The notes: generated by a model from the sequence alone, not told the origin. A stretch of 64,000 nt of DNA from an uncultured Caulobacter sp. (GCF_947036865.1 NZ_CAMQSF010000006.1:58460-122459), one strand, 5' to 3'; shown: positions 1 through 10,400, numbered from the stretch's first letter. Translations and numbers: made by a program.

Positions 1-1323
1 ATCGGCTGGCGGCTGGCGGCGCCCGAGATCGCCTATATCGTCGGCGACAGCGACGCCAAGATCGTCCTCGTCGGCCCCGAGCTGATCGGCCATGTCGAGG
101 CCGTGGCCGCCGAGCTGACCCACCGTCCCGTCGTCATCGCCATGGAGGCCGACGGCGCGGGCGAGCATCCGACCTTCGTCGCCTGGCGCGACGCCCAGGG
201 CGACGCCGACCCGAGGACGCCGATCAAGACGTCCGACATCGCCATCCAGCTCTACACCTCGGGCACGACCGGCCGGCCCAAGGGCGCGATGCTGACCCAC
301 GACAACCTGCTGGTCATGCGCCGCGAGGCCGCCAAGGCGCCGCTGGCCTGGAACCAGTGGGGTCCCGAGGACGTCAGCCTGGTCGCCATGCCGGTGGCCC
401 ATATCGGCGGCACCGGCTGGGGGCTGGTCGGCCTCTTGAACGGCGCCAAGGGCGTGGTGGCGCGCGAGTTCGACCCGTTCAAGGTGCTGGACTATATCGA
501 GCACGATCGCATCTCGAAGATGTTCATGGTGCCGGCGGCCCTGCAGATCGTGGTGCGCCAGCCGAGGGCGCGCGAGGTCGACTATTCGCGCCTGTCGCAC
601 ATCCTGTACGGCGCCGCGCCCATTCCGCTGGACCTGCTGCGCGAGTGCATGGAGGTGTTCGGCTGCGGCTTCGTCCAGCAGTACGGCATGACCGAGACCA
701 CGGGCACCGTCGTCTATCTGCCGCCCGAGGACCACGACCCCGCCGGCAACGCGCGGATGCGGGCGGCGGGCCTGCCGATGCCCGGCGTCGAGATCAAGGT
801 CGTCGACGAGGCGGGAAACAGCGTCCCGGCCGGGACGGTGGGCGAGGTGGCGGTCCGCTCGCCCGCCAACATGGCCGGCTACTGGAAGCTGGACGAGGCG
901 ACGGCCAAGACCATCGACGCGGACGGCTGGCTGCGCACCGGCGACGCCGGCTATCTGGACGCCGACGGCTATCTGTTCATCCACGACCGGGTGAAGGACA
1001 TGATCATCTCGGGCGGCGAGAACATCTATCCGGCCGAGGTCGAGAGCGCCGTCTATGGCCACCCGCACGTGGCCGAGGTGGCGGTGATCGGCGTGCCCGA
1101 CGACAAGTGGGGCGAGGCCGTCAAGGCGGTGGTCGCGCCCAAGCCGGGCGTCACCCCCGACCCGGCCGACATCATCGCCTTCGCCCGCACCCGCATCGCC
1201 CACTTCAAGGCGCCCAAGAGCGTCGACTTCGTGCCGGCCCTGCCGAGGAACGCCTCGGGCAAGATCCTGCGGCGAGAGCTGCGCGCGCCGTACTGGGAAG
1301 GGCGCGAGCGGCAGGTGAACTAG
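1..1323 (+). CDS. Acyl-CoA synthetase (AMP-forming), 5' truncated by window edge
   Basis: The reading frame is open from the first base to a TAG stop, so the N-terminus lies outside the window; 440 residues remain. It belongs to the ANL superfamily, which activates a carboxylic acid as an acyl-adenylate and transfers it to coenzyme A. The phosphate-binding loop YTSGTTGRPKG is at about residue 85 of the fragment, YGMTETTG follows in the middle, and the hinge GWLRTGDAGYLDADGYL leads to the mobile C-terminal domain. The catalytic lysine is in the motif PRNASGKILRREL near the end. Sequence features fit medium/long-chain fatty acyl-CoA ligases (FadD-like), but the substrate cannot be read from motifs. 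No operon partner is visible downstream; the next gene points the other way. Confidence 0.9.
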   Translation: MGWRLAAPEIAYIVGDSDAKIVLVGPELIGHVEAVAAELTHRPVVIAMEADGAGEHPTFVAWRDAQGDADPRTPIKTSDIAIQLYTSGTTGRPKGAMLTHDNLLVMRREAAKAPLAWNQWGPEDVSLVAMPVAHIGGTGWGLVGLLNGAKGVVAREFDPFKVLDYIEHDRISKMFMVPAALQIVVRQPRAREVDYSRLSHILYGAAPIPLDLLRECMEVFGCGFVQQYGMTETTGTVVYLPPEDHDPAGNARMRAAGLPMPGVEIKVVDEAGNSVPAGTVGEVAVRSPANMAGYWKLDEATAKTIDADGWLRTGDAGYLDADGYLFIHDRVKDMIISGGENIYPAEVESAVYGHPHVAEVAVIGVPDDKWGEAVKAVVAPKPGVTPDPADIIAFARTRIAHFKAPKSVDFVPALPRNASGKILRRELRAPYWEGRERQVN

Positions 1324-1360
1324 GGGGCCTCGCGGCTTCCGATCCGAGCTCCACATCCTT

Positions 1361-1461
1361 GTCATCCCGGAAGCCTCGTGGAGGCTGTCCGGGACCCAGG
1401 GGCCGCCGCACCGCGCGTGGCCCTGGGTCCCGGCTCTACGCTGCGCTCCGGCCGGGATGAC
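1361..1461. repeat. REP-like inverted repeat element
   Basis: The stretch starts with GTCATCCCGG (1361-1370) and ends with its exact reverse complement CCGGGATGAC (1452-1461). An inner pair, GGGACCCAGGG (1391-1401) and CCCTGGGTCCC (1421-1431), is also an exact inverted repeat. The nested arrangement would form a long stem in RNA and lies between two convergent genes, so it may serve as a bidirectional terminator or be a dispersed palindromic repeat. A related element with the core GTCATTC...GAATGAC occurs at 30035-30165. Confidence 0.75.
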
Positions 1462-1475
1462 AGGAGAAATGGCCG

Positions 1476-3125
1476 CTAGCTCAGCACCTCCGCCGCCGCG
1501 TCCAGCCCGCGCTTCAGCGCGGCGGTCGCGGCGGTGTCGCCCTCGTCGTTGCGGACCTGGCGATCCGCCCCGCGCGACAGCAGCAGCCGCGCCACGGCGA
1601 TGGCGTCGTCCTCGTCGTCGGGCAGGCAGAAGAGGACCGTCGGCGCGTCGCCCGGCATGACCTCGCGGATCAGATCGGGCTCGGCGTCGAGCACTTGGGC
1701 CAGCCGCTCCAGCCGCGCCTGACTGGCCAGGGCGCGGAGGTCGCGGCTGATCGGCGCCAGGCGCTCGGCCAGATGCCGCTGGTTCAGCACGACCGCCCAG
1801 CTGAGCGGCGTCCCCCGCCAGCGGCGCTCGCGGACATCGACGTCGGCCCCGGCGGCCAGCAGGTGTTCCACCGCCTCCAGCGATCCCGACTGCACGGCGC
1901 GGTGCAGCGCGGTGATCCCCTCGTGGTCGGCGGCCATGGCGTCGGCGCCGAGCGACAGCAGCAGCGCCACGGCCCGGGCGTTGCCGTGCATGGCCGCCGA
2001 CAGCAGAGGCTGGGGCGAGCGGACCACCTCGGGGCGCGCGGCGACCAGGGCCCGCGCCCCGGACGCGTCGCCGCGCGCGGCCAAGGCCTGCAGCGCCTCG
2101 GCGCCGTCGAAGGCGACCGGCGCCGCGCCGTGCGCCTCCAGCAGTTCGGCGAGCGCGGTGAAGCCCGACAGCCGCGCCACGGCCAGCACCGGGCGCTTTT
2201 CGTAGGCGTGCGGGGTGTTGGCGTCGGCGCCGCGCTCCAGCAGCCATCGGGCGCGGTCCACATGGTTCTGCCCCACCGCGTTGCCCAGCAGATAGTTCAG
2301 GGTCGAGCAGCCCAGATGATAGCCCAGCCGGTTTGGTCCGCGCACCCGCCAGGCGTCGAGCGCGCCCGCCGCCTCGGCCTGGCGCCACAGCACGTCGTAC
2401 CAGTGGGTGTCGTGGCCGACGATCGAGACGTTGTAGAGCGCCTGGGAGTCGTAGGCGTCGGCCCCGTGGGCGACCAGCAGCGCGACCATGGCCTCGGCCC
2501 GCGGGTGGCTGGGCTTGGCGCCTTCGCCCAGGCCGATGGGACCGGTCAGGACCTTGAACGGAGTCTCCCAGTCGTCGGTGAAGCCGAAGTTCGGATCGGC
2601 TCCCGCCTCCAGCAGAAGGCGGGCGATCTCCGGGCCGTGCGTGTCGTCCAGGCGGCCGTAGGCGACGTGGGCCAGGGCGGTCCAGCCGCGCACGGGATCG
2701 ACGCGCCGGACGGCCTCGGGATCGCGGGCCAGATGCCGCTCCACGGTCTCGCGATCGCCGCAGGCCGCCGCCGTGAACAGGCTATCGCGGGCGAGGTCGG
2801 GGTGGCGCGCCAGGATGCGGCGGGCGATGGCCGGATCGCCGTCCCAGCCGTGGCGCAGGATCTGCTCGATCCGCTGCGCCCGCGTCTGGCGTTCGATCGC
2901 CAGGTCGTCGAGCGCGGCCTTCAGGGCGATCCAGCTGTCCCGCCCGTATTCCAGGGCCAGGGCGTGCTGGACGTCGCGCAGGGCGGGCTCGGCGGGCGCC
3001 TTGGGCCAGGCGGCCGTCAGGCGGGCGCGCGCGTCGGGGTCGCCGGCCCGCAGGGCCTTCAGCCACCGCTTGGCGTCCTTGCGCAGGGTTTCGATATGAG
3101 TCTTCGGCGTGAGCGCGCGGCTCAT
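1476..3125 (-). CDS. Ankyrin repeat protein
   Basis: A 549-residue protein without signal peptide. The ATG at 3125 is preferred over one six codons upstream because a GGAAGGAAGG ribosome-binding site lies just before it. The first ~110 residues are helical and charged (KTHIETLRKDAKRWLKALRAGDPDARARL). The rest shows ankyrin units such as GWTALAHVAYG...LLLEAGADPN, WLLERGADANTPH, ITALHRAVQSGSLEAVEHLLAAGADVD and VARLLLSRGADRQVRNDEGDTA. Ankyrin repeats are protein-binding scaffolds; no catalytic domain is visible and the partner is unknown. The gene stands alone, convergent with the acyl-CoA synthetase. Confidence 0.85.
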   Translation of the reverse strand: MSRALTPKTHIETLRKDAKRWLKALRAGDPDARARLTAAWPKAPAEPALRDVQHALALEYGRDSWIALKAALDDLAIERQTRAQRIEQILRHGWDGDPAIARRILARHPDLARDSLFTAAACGDRETVERHLARDPEAVRRVDPVRGWTALAHVAYGRLDDTHGPEIARLLLEAGADPNFGFTDDWETPFKVLTGPIGLGEGAKPSHPRAEAMVALLVAHGADAYDSQALYNVSIVGHDTHWYDVLWRQAEAAGALDAWRVRGPNRLGYHLGCSTLNYLLGNAVGQNHVDRARWLLERGADANTPHAYEKRPVLAVARLSGFTALAELLEAHGAAPVAFDGAEALQALAARGDASGARALVAARPEVVRSPQPLLSAAMHGNARAVALLLSLGADAMAADHEGITALHRAVQSGSLEAVEHLLAAGADVDVRERRWRGTPLSWAVVLNQRHLAERLAPISRDLRALASQARLERLAQVLDAEPDLIREVMPGDAPTVLFCLPDDEDDAIAVARLLLSRGADRQVRNDEGDTAATAALKRGLDAAAEVLS

Positions 3126-3250
3126 GGCAAACCTTCCTTCCAATGGCCGAGCGTCCGCTTACGAAGGGCCGGAAGAAGGCTCGTAAGACCTAGAAGGTGA
3201 GGCTGGATGGGAGATCTCTCCCTTGCCGCGGACAGGCGGCGCTCCAGAAG

Positions 3251-3279
3251 CGCGCTGGGCGCATGAAAAGCCCAGCGCG
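3251..3279 (-). terminator. Hairpin downstream of cyclophilin gene
   Basis: CGCGCTGGGC (3251-3260) pairs with GCCCAGCGCG (3270-3279) around a 9-nt loop, directly beyond the stop of the minus-strand peptidyl-prolyl isomerase gene. There is no clear T-run, so an intrinsic terminator is likely but not certain. Confidence 0.5.
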
Positions 3280-3287
3280 GCCTTTCG

Positions 3288-3893
3288 TCAACCGATCCGC
3301 TTCATCGAGAGGATCTTCACCGGCGGATTGAGGATCTGGCCCTTCATCGCCGGGACGTTGGTCGGGCCGTCGGTCTTGCCGGCCAGGATCTTCTTGACGA
3401 CGTCCATGCCCTGCACGACGTGGCCGAACACCGCGTAGCCGGCGTCGGCGTCGGACTTGCCCGGCTTGGCGTCGAGATAGGGCTGGGCGCTGGCGCAGAT
3501 GAAGAAGTCGGCGGTGGCCGAGCCGACCGCGTCGCGGCCCATCGAGAGGGCGCCGGCGGTGTGCTTCAGACCCGTCTTCAGCGTGCTCTCGTGGGCGATC
3601 GGCGGGGCGCGGCGGGCATAGGGCTTGGGCTGGCCCTGGATCGAGCCAGCGCCCGGCGCGCCCTTGGCCCGGTTGGCGCGGAAGAAGGCGCCGCCGTCGA
3701 AGCGGTGCTTGTCGACATAGTAGAGGAAGTTGGCCGCCGTGATCGGGGCCTTCTTGTCCTCCAGCTCGACGACGATGGTCCCCTTGTCGGTCTCGATGGC
3801 CACGCGCGGCTTGTCGGCGGCGAGGGCGGGCGCGGCGGCCAGGGCGGCCAGGGCGCCGATCAGGGCGCGGCGGGCGAGGGTCGAGATGGTCAT
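3288..3893 (-). CDS. Periplasmic peptidyl-prolyl cis-trans isomerase, cyclophilin type
   Basis: A 201-residue protein starting at ATG 3893, which is preceded by GAGGAG; longer in-frame starts lack such a site. The N-terminus (MTISTLARRALIGALAALAAAPALAADKP) is a Sec signal peptide with cleavage after ALAA. The mature part is a cyclophilin domain: VAIETDKGTIVVELEDKKAPITAANFLYYVD, FDGGAFFRAN, then ALSMGRD...SATADFFICASAQPYLD and YAVFGHVVQGMDVVKKI. These enzymes isomerise prolyl bonds and here probably help fold exported proteins. The gene is divergent from the MFS transporter gene, sharing a 177-bp upstream region. Confidence 0.92.
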   Translation of the reverse strand: MTISTLARRALIGALAALAAAPALAADKPRVAIETDKGTIVVELEDKKAPITAANFLYYVDKHRFDGGAFFRANRAKGAPGAGSIQGQPKPYARRAPPIAHESTLKTGLKHTAGALSMGRDAVGSATADFFICASAQPYLDAKPGKSDADAGYAVFGHVVQGMDVVKKILAGKTDGPTNVPAMKGQILNPPVKILSMKRIG

Positions 3894-4070
3894 GGCGGCT
3901 CCTCTTCGTTGAAGCGGTGATGGCATGTGAAGCCCCGGTTTGTCTCCCTCCCCCATCAAGGGGGATAAAAGTGACCGCTACCAATAATCCGTGTCGCAAA
4001 ACCCACGTTCGCTGAGCTAGGCTGGCGGGACGACCGCGAAAACGCGGCGGGGACGAGGGAAGGGAAGGTC

Positions 4071-5723
4071 ATGGGGGCGGATAGCCAAGCCGCGTCGGGC
4101 AAGCGCCGCGACGCTCTGGTGATCGGCGCGTCGTCGCTGGGCACGGTGTTCGAGTGGTACGACTTCTACCTCTACGGTTCGCTGGCCCCGATCATCACCA
4201 GCCACTTCTTCTCCGGCGTCAACGAGACCACGGGCTTCATCCTGGCCCTGCTGGCCTTCGCCGCCGGCTTCGCGGTGCGGCCGTTCGGCGCGGTGATCTT
4301 CGGGCGGATGGGCGACCTGTGGGGGCGCAAGAACACCTTCCTGATCACCATGCTGCTGATGGGCCTGTCGACCTTCGTCGTCGGCCTTCTGCCGTCCTAC
4401 GCGCAGATCGGCGTCGCCGCGCCGGCGGCGCTGGTCGTGATGCGCCTGGTGCAGGGCCTGGCCTTGGGCGGCGAGTACGGCGGCGCGGCCACCTATGTCG
4501 CCGAGCACGCGCCCGAGGGGCGGCGCGGCTTCTACACCAGCTGGATCCAGACCACCGCGACGGTGGGCCTTTTCCTGTCGCTGCTGGTGATCCTGGCCAC
4601 GCGCCTCCAGATCGGCGAGGACGCCTTCAAGACCTGGGGCTGGCGCGTGCCGTTCCTGGTGTCGCTGCTGCTGCTGGGCGTCTCGCTGTGGATCCGCCTG
4701 AAGCTGCACGAGAGCCCGACCTTCCAGCGCATGATCGCCGAGGGCAAGGGCTCCAAGAAGCCGCTGGCCGAGGCGTTCGCCCGGCCGGAGAACCTCAAGG
4801 TCGTGCTGCTGGCCCTGGTCGGCCTGACCATGGGCCAGGCGGTGGTCTGGTACACCGGCCAGTTCTATTCGCTGTTCTTCCTGGAAAAGACGCTGAAGCT
4901 GGACGGCGCCCTGGCCAATCTGCTGGTGGCCGCGGGCCTGCTGATCGGGACGCCATTCTTCGTGGTCTTCGGCTGGCTGTCGGACCGGATCGGCCGCAAG
5001 TGGATCATCCTGGCCGGCTGCGTGCTGGCGGCGGCGACCTATTTCCCGATCTTCAACGCCCTGACGACCTACGCCAATCCGGCCCTGGCCAAGGCCGAGG
5101 CGGCGGCGCCGGTGACGGTCTCGGCGGACCCCGCCACCTGCGCCTTCCAGTTCGATCCGATCGGCAAGGCCAAGTTCAACAGCGCCTGCGACGTGGCCAA
5201 GGCCTATCTGGCCAAGGCGGGCGTCAGCTACCGCGTCCAGGACGTCGGCGCCGGGGCGGCCGCGAGCGTCCAGGTCGGCGCCGTGACCATGGCCGGCTTC
5301 GACGCCAAGGGCGCGACCGGCAAGGCCTTCGCCGCCGCCCGCAAGGCCTGGGAAGCCGATCTCGGCGACCAGTTGAAGGCCGCCGGCTATCCGGCCAAGG
5401 CCGACAGCAAGCGGGTCGACAAGCCCAAGGTCGTCGGCCTGCTGGCCCTGCTGGTGATCTATGTGACCATGGTCTACGGCCCGATCGCGGCCATGCTGGT
5501 CGAGATGTTCCCCACGCGCATCCGCTATACGGCGATGTCGCTGCCCTATCACCTGGGCAACGGCTGGTTCGGCGGCTTCCTGCCCACCACCGCCTTCGCC
5601 ATTACGGCGGCGACCGGCGATATCTATTCGGGGCTCTGGTATCCGGTGATCATCGCCGGGATCACGGCCGTGGTCGGCGGACTGTTCCTGAAGGACACTC
5701 GACACAACCGCATCGACGATTAG
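4071..5723 (+). CDS. MFS transporter, metabolite:H+ symporter (MHS) family
   Basis: A 550-residue inner-membrane protein with a GGAAGG site before ATG 4071. The opening (VIGASSLGTVFEWYDFYLYGSLAPII) and the loop-2 motif GRMGDLWGRKNTFLIT are hallmarks of the MHS branch of the major facilitator superfamily (ProP, KgtP, ShiA relatives), which import organic acids or osmolytes with protons. Unusually, residues about 330-450 form a hydrophilic Ala/Lys-rich insertion, including PATCAFQFDPIGKAKFNSACDVAKA, between C-terminal membrane helices; it makes the protein about 110 residues longer than typical members. The two cysteines there could form a disulfide if the loop is periplasmic. The substrate cannot be assigned. 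Confidence 0.88.
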   Translation: MGADSQAASGKRRDALVIGASSLGTVFEWYDFYLYGSLAPIITSHFFSGVNETTGFILALLAFAAGFAVRPFGAVIFGRMGDLWGRKNTFLITMLLMGLSTFVVGLLPSYAQIGVAAPAALVVMRLVQGLALGGEYGGAATYVAEHAPEGRRGFYTSWIQTTATVGLFLSLLVILATRLQIGEDAFKTWGWRVPFLVSLLLLGVSLWIRLKLHESPTFQRMIAEGKGSKKPLAEAFARPENLKVVLLALVGLTMGQAVVWYTGQFYSLFFLEKTLKLDGALANLLVAAGLLIGTPFFVVFGWLSDRIGRKWIILAGCVLAAATYFPIFNALTTYANPALAKAEAAAPVTVSADPATCAFQFDPIGKAKFNSACDVAKAYLAKAGVSYRVQDVGAGAAASVQVGAVTMAGFDAKGATGKAFAAARKAWEADLGDQLKAAGYPAKADSKRVDKPKVVGLLALLVIYVTMVYGPIAAMLVEMFPTRIRYTAMSLPYHLGNGWFGGFLPTTAFAITAATGDIYSGLWYPVIIAGITAVVGGLFLKDTRHNRIDD

Positions 5724-5829
5724 GACGACCAAAGATTAGGCGTTCTTGGCCGCTCGCCGCGCGGCGCGCCGGCCGCCGGGTTGCCAACCCGCGTCCGATA
5801 GGCTTGGCTGCCCGGCGAGGGGAGCGTTC

Positions 5830-6423
5830 ATGGCGCAAGAGGACGATGACAGGCGCGCCTGGTTCCGGCGGGAAATCCTGCCGCTGGAGCCGGACCTGCT
5901 GGCCTATGCGCGCCAGTTCTGTCGCGACGGGCAGACCGATCCGGAGGATCTGGTCCACGAGACCTTCGCGCGCGCCATCGCCTGCAAGACCTGGCGGGAG
6001 ATCGGCAATCCCAGCGCCTTCGCGACGAGGATCCTCCGCAACTGCGCCCTGGACGCCCTGCGTCGCCGCAAGGTGCTGACGATCACCGCCGTCGCCGATT
6101 TCGAGCGGATCGAGCCGCTGGACGAGACGCCGGGCGCTGAAGCGATGCTCGAATCGCGCGAGGAGCTGCGCGCCCTGGCCGAGGCCATCGCCGAGCTGCC
6201 CGCCCAGTGTCGCCGCGTCTTCACGTTGAGAAAAGTTTACAGCCTCTCGCCGGACGCTATAGCGGTCCGGCTGGGTCTGTCCGTCTCTACTGTTGAGAAG
6301 CATTTGGTGAAGGGCTTGCGCCACTGTTCCGACAGACTGGGACGGCGTAATGGACGCGGCAAGACCAGGGTCGACGAAGGGCGCTCATGGAGCGGGAAGC
6401 GGGATCACGACGCGAAGCGGTGA
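5830..6423 (+). CDS. ECF-family RNA polymerase sigma factor (FecI-like)
   Basis: A 197-residue protein starting at ATG 5830 behind GAGGGGAG. Region 2 is recognisable (DPEDLVHETFARAIACKTW...PSAFATRILRNCALDALRRRK), and region 4 carries the helix-turn-helix LPAQCRRVFTLRKVYSLSPDAIAVRLGLSVSTVEKHLVKGLRHC, ending in a GLRHC-type motif usual for FecI-like factors. The downstream fecR-type gene overlaps its 3' end by 37 bp and a TonB receptor follows. This is the classic cell-surface signalling order, in which a ligand-loaded receptor signals through FecR to release the sigma factor. Its target promoters probably include the receptor gene. Confidence 0.92.
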   Translation: MAQEDDDRRAWFRREILPLEPDLLAYARQFCRDGQTDPEDLVHETFARAIACKTWREIGNPSAFATRILRNCALDALRRRKVLTITAVADFERIEPLDETPGAEAMLESREELRALAEAIAELPAQCRRVFTLRKVYSLSPDAIAVRLGLSVSTVEKHLVKGLRHCSDRLGRRNGRGKTRVDEGRSWSGKRDHDAKR

Positions 6424-7379
6424 GGCAGGCGGCCGCCCTCTGGGTGGTCCGGCTTGACGATCCTTCGTGCTCCGACGCCGACCGCGCCGCCTTCGAGGCT
6501 TGGCGCGGGGAGTCGTTCGAGCACGAGGCCGCCTATGAGCGCGAAGCGGTCGCCTGGGGGCGTCTGGAGCGTCTTCGCGCCCTGCGGCCCGGGGCCGGCA
6601 AGCCCGAACCCGACCTGCTGATCGCCGCCCCCGCGCGCGGCTTGAGGCATTCGCCGTGGGCGCGCGGTCTGGCCGCCGCCGCCGCGGCGGCCATGGTGGT
6701 GGGCGGAGTGCTTTCGCTGGGAACCTCCACCGCCTACGCCACCGCGATCGGCGAGCGCCGGGTCGTCGTGCTCAGCGACAACAGCCGTATCGAGCTCAAT
6801 ACCGACAGCAAGGTGGTGGTCCGCTATCACGGCGGGGTGCGCGAGGTTCGCCTGGTGCGCGGCGAGGCCGTGTTCCAGGCGGCCAACGACAAGCGTCCGT
6901 TCGTGATCAAGGCCGCCAAGGCGGTGATGCAGGCCGACGGCTCGACCGAGATGGCGGTGCGCCTGCGCGCCGACGGCGCGGCGGTGACCGTCAAGCGCGG
7001 GGCCGTCGAACTCGATCCCGGCGCGGCCGAGCGCAAGGACGAGGTGCGCCTGACGGCCGGCGTCGCGGCGGTCTATGGCTCGGCCGGCGCCCGCGCCCGC
7101 CCCATCCCCGAGAGCGAGATCGACCGCGCGCTGGCGTGGCGTCAGGGCGCCATCGCCCTGAACGGCCAGTCGCTGGAACAGGCGGTGGCCGAGTTCAATC
7201 GCTACAACCGCCAGCAGATCCGCATCGCCGACCCGTCGATCTCGGGCCTGCGTCTGGCCGGCTATTTCCAGACGACCGAGCCGACCAGCTTCGTCAACGC
7301 CGTGACCAACGCCTTCCCGGTGCGCGCGGCCGAGGGCGCCGACGGCGCGATCCGGCTGTCCCGGCGTCCGATCTCGTAA
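6387..7379 (+). CDS. FecR-family anti-sigma / sigma regulator
   Basis: A 330-residue protein whose start overlaps the sigma-factor gene by 37 bp, so the two are probably translationally coupled. The cytoplasmic N-terminal segment (AALWVVRLDDPSCSDADRAAFEAWRGESFEHEAAYE) is the DUF4880-type sigma-binding domain. One membrane helix is at about residues 92-112 (WARGLAAAAAAAMVVGGVLSL). The periplasmic FecR domain follows (GERRVVVLSDNSRIELNTDSKVVVRYHGGVREVRLVRGEAVFQ). The C-terminal part (LNGQSLEQAVAEFNRYNRQQIRIADPSISGLRLAGYF) is the DUF4974/STN-like domain that contacts the receptor's signalling domain. It relays receptor occupancy to the sigma factor. Confidence 0.92.
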   Translation: MEREAGSRREAVRQAAALWVVRLDDPSCSDADRAAFEAWRGESFEHEAAYEREAVAWGRLERLRALRPGAGKPEPDLLIAAPARGLRHSPWARGLAAAAAAAMVVGGVLSLGTSTAYATAIGERRVVVLSDNSRIELNTDSKVVVRYHGGVREVRLVRGEAVFQAANDKRPFVIKAAKAVMQADGSTEMAVRLRADGAAVTVKRGAVELDPGAAERKDEVRLTAGVAAVYGSAGARARPIPESEIDRALAWRQGAIALNGQSLEQAVAEFNRYNRQQIRIADPSISGLRLAGYFQTTEPTSFVNAVTNAFPVRAAEGADGAIRLSRRPIS

Positions 7380-7496
7380 AAAATGGGCGGATAAATCCCG
7401 CCGGTAGATGGCGGAAACCCGATATCGGTGCGTCGTTCCAGCAAGGCCGCCCCTCCGCATAAGGAAAAGAGGGCGCCGAGAGGGGCTAAAGCAACG

Positions 7497-10400
7497 ATGT
7501 CGATCCACACGCGCCGCCGCACGGTTCGCGGCTTCCTGATGGCGTCCGCCGCCGTCCTGGTCCTGGCCGGGCCCGCCCTGGCGCAAGAGAGCCGTCACAC
7601 CTTCAACATTCCGGCCGGAGACGCGGTGACCGCGCTGCAGGCCTTCGCCCGCCAGTCGGGCAAGCAGGTCCTGTTTCCGTTCGAGGCGGCCGCCGGCAAG
7701 CAGACGCCGGCGGTGACCGGCGAGATCGCCGACCGCGACGCCCTGACCCGCCTGGCGCGCGCCGCCGGCCTGACCGTCCAGTCCAACAACGGCGCCACGA
7801 TCACCCTGCGCCCGGAGACCGTGGAGGCGTCCGTCCCCCAGCGCCAGAGCGCGGGGGCCGGCGCGACTGAAGAGGCCCAGGTCGTCGACACCGTCGTGGT
7901 CGTCGGCTCGCAGATCGAGGGCGCTCGGACCACCGAGGCGTTGCCGGTGACCGTCGTGGGCGAGCGCGAGATCCTGGCCAGCGGCGCGGTGTCGGGCGAC
8001 GAGCTGTTCCGCTCGATCCCGCAGGCCGGCGACGTGCAGTTCCAGGAAGCGCGCACCACCGGCAACCTGAACGACGCGCGCGGCGACGTGGCCTCGCTGA
8101 ATCTGCGCAGCCTGGGCACCGGCAATACGCTGGCCCTGCTGAACGGCCGCCGCGCCGTCCTCGCGCCGGGCAGCCAGACCGAGAACCTGGTGCCGGTCCA
8201 GACCGTCAACACCAACTCGTTCCCGGTCGCCGGCATCAAGCGCGTCGAGGTGCTGCGCGACGGCGCCGCGGCCATCTACGGCACCGACGCCGTGGCGGGC
8301 GTGGTCAATACCGTGCTCGACACGCGGTTCCGCGGCCTGCGGATGGAAGCCCAGTACGGCGGCTCGGAGGGCACCAGCTATCGCGAGGGCTCGATCAACC
8401 TGAAGGCCGGGACACGGCTGAAGGACGGCACGCGCCTGACCTTCTTCGCCAACTATACCGGCCGCAGCCGCCTGATGGCGTCCGAGCGCGACTACTCGGC
8501 CAGCGAGGATCATCGCCCGCAGGTCGCCAACACGCCCTGGGCCGACAACACCACCTTCGACAGCCGCTCGACGTCCAGCCCCTGGGGCTCGTTCACGGTC
8601 ATTCCGTCGACCACCGCGGTGCGCCAGGGGACGACGGCGCTGACCACCTCGGGCGTGTTCCACGTCGAGCCGGTCGGCAACACCGCCGCCGGCTGCTCCA
8701 GCACGGTGCTGACGGGCAATCTCTGCCTGAAGTCCGGCACGATCACCGGCGCGGCCGACCGCGTGCTGCGCTATGACGAGAACCCCGATCGCACGATGAA
8801 GGGCGGCGTCGAGCGCACCAACCTGTTCTCGACCGTCGAGCACGACTTCGGCGATGTCACCGCCTATGGCGAGGCGGGCTATTATCACGCGCTGTTCTCG
8901 GGCAGCCGCGAGCAGTCGGCGCCGCTGAGCACCGCCCCGATCACCATCGCGGCCAACGCCTACTGGAACCCCTTCGGCCCGACCTCCAGCCCCAACCGCC
9001 TGGCCAACCTGACCGGCGTGCCGACGACGGGCCTGGCGATGAACATCACGACCTATCGCGTGGTCGACACCGGACCGCGCACCTACACCGTCACCGACAA
9101 CAGCTATCGCCTGCTGGGCGGGCTGAAGGGCTCATGGAACGGCTGGAAGTGGGACTCGGCGCTGCTCTATTCCATGGCGCGCACGAAGGACATGACCCAC
9201 AACGCGATCAGCAACACCCTGTTCCAGCAGGCGCTGAACCGCACCGACGCCACGGCCTACAACCCGTTCAACGGCGGCAGCCTGGACAACTATTCGCTGG
9301 GCGACGCGACGCCCAACAGCCGTGAGACGATCAACAGCTTCCTGATCAATGTCTATCGGATCGGCGAGACCTCGCTGGCCCTGGCGGACTTCAAGGTCTC
9401 GAAGAAGGATCTGGTGCGGCTGCCGGGCGGCGATGTCGGCCTGGCCGCGGGCGTCGAGTGGCGTCGCGAGACCTATGACGACAACCGCGACGATCGCCTG
9501 GACGGCAAGATCAAGTACACCAACAACGTCACCGGCGTGACCTACGGCACCGACGTGGTGGGCGCGTCGGGCGCGCCGGACGTCCATGGCAGCCGCTCGG
9601 TCGCCTCGGCCTTCTTCGAGCTGGCCGTGCCGGTCATCTCGCCCGAGATGCGCATTCCGTTCGTCGAGGAAGTCAGCCTGCAGATCGCCGCGCGCGACGA
9701 GCGCTATTCCGACTTCGGCAACGTGCTGAAGCCGAAAGGCGCGATCTACTGGAAGGTCGGCTACGGCTTCGCGCTGCGCGGCTCGGTCTCCCAGAGCTTC
9801 CGCGCGCCGAACCTGCCGCAGTTCTACAGCGACGGGGCGACGGTCTCCAACAACCGCATCGACTACGCCGCCTGCCGCCTCAACGGCGTGACCTGCTCCA
9901 GCGTCAGCACCATCGAGTCGCGCAGCGGCAACAAGAACCTGCAGCCCGAACAGGCCGACAACGCCACCGTCGGCTTCGTCTACCAGCCCACCTTCATCCC
10001 CCGCGCGTTCGGCAAGCTGACCCTGACCAGCGACTTCTGGTCGATCCGAGAGAAGGGCGTCATCGGCGTGGTCGGCGGCTACAACGCCATCGCCTACGAC
10101 TACTATCTGCGCCTGCACGGCTCGTCGAACCCGAACGTCGTGCGCGACGCCCCGGTCGGCACGGCCACGGTGGGCAACATCGCCTATATCAACGACACCT
10201 ATCAGAACCTGCAGCCGCGCGTGGTCCGGGGCGCCGACTTCAGCCTCGACTACGACCTCGACGACACCCGTTGGGGCGACTTCGGCTTGACGGTCAATGT
10301 CGCCAAGCTGCTGAAGTACGATCAGGCGCCGAGCCCGCTGGAGTCGCTGCTGCAGACCGCCGTCTCCGCCGGCGAACTGCCGGGCCTGACGATCTCGTCG

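Noticed and set aside
6405..8888. 827-codon minus-strand frame opposite fecR and the STN receptor
   Set aside because: It runs across two well-supported + strand genes and the gap between them, and its product is low-complexity Arg/Gly/Ala/His without domain features.
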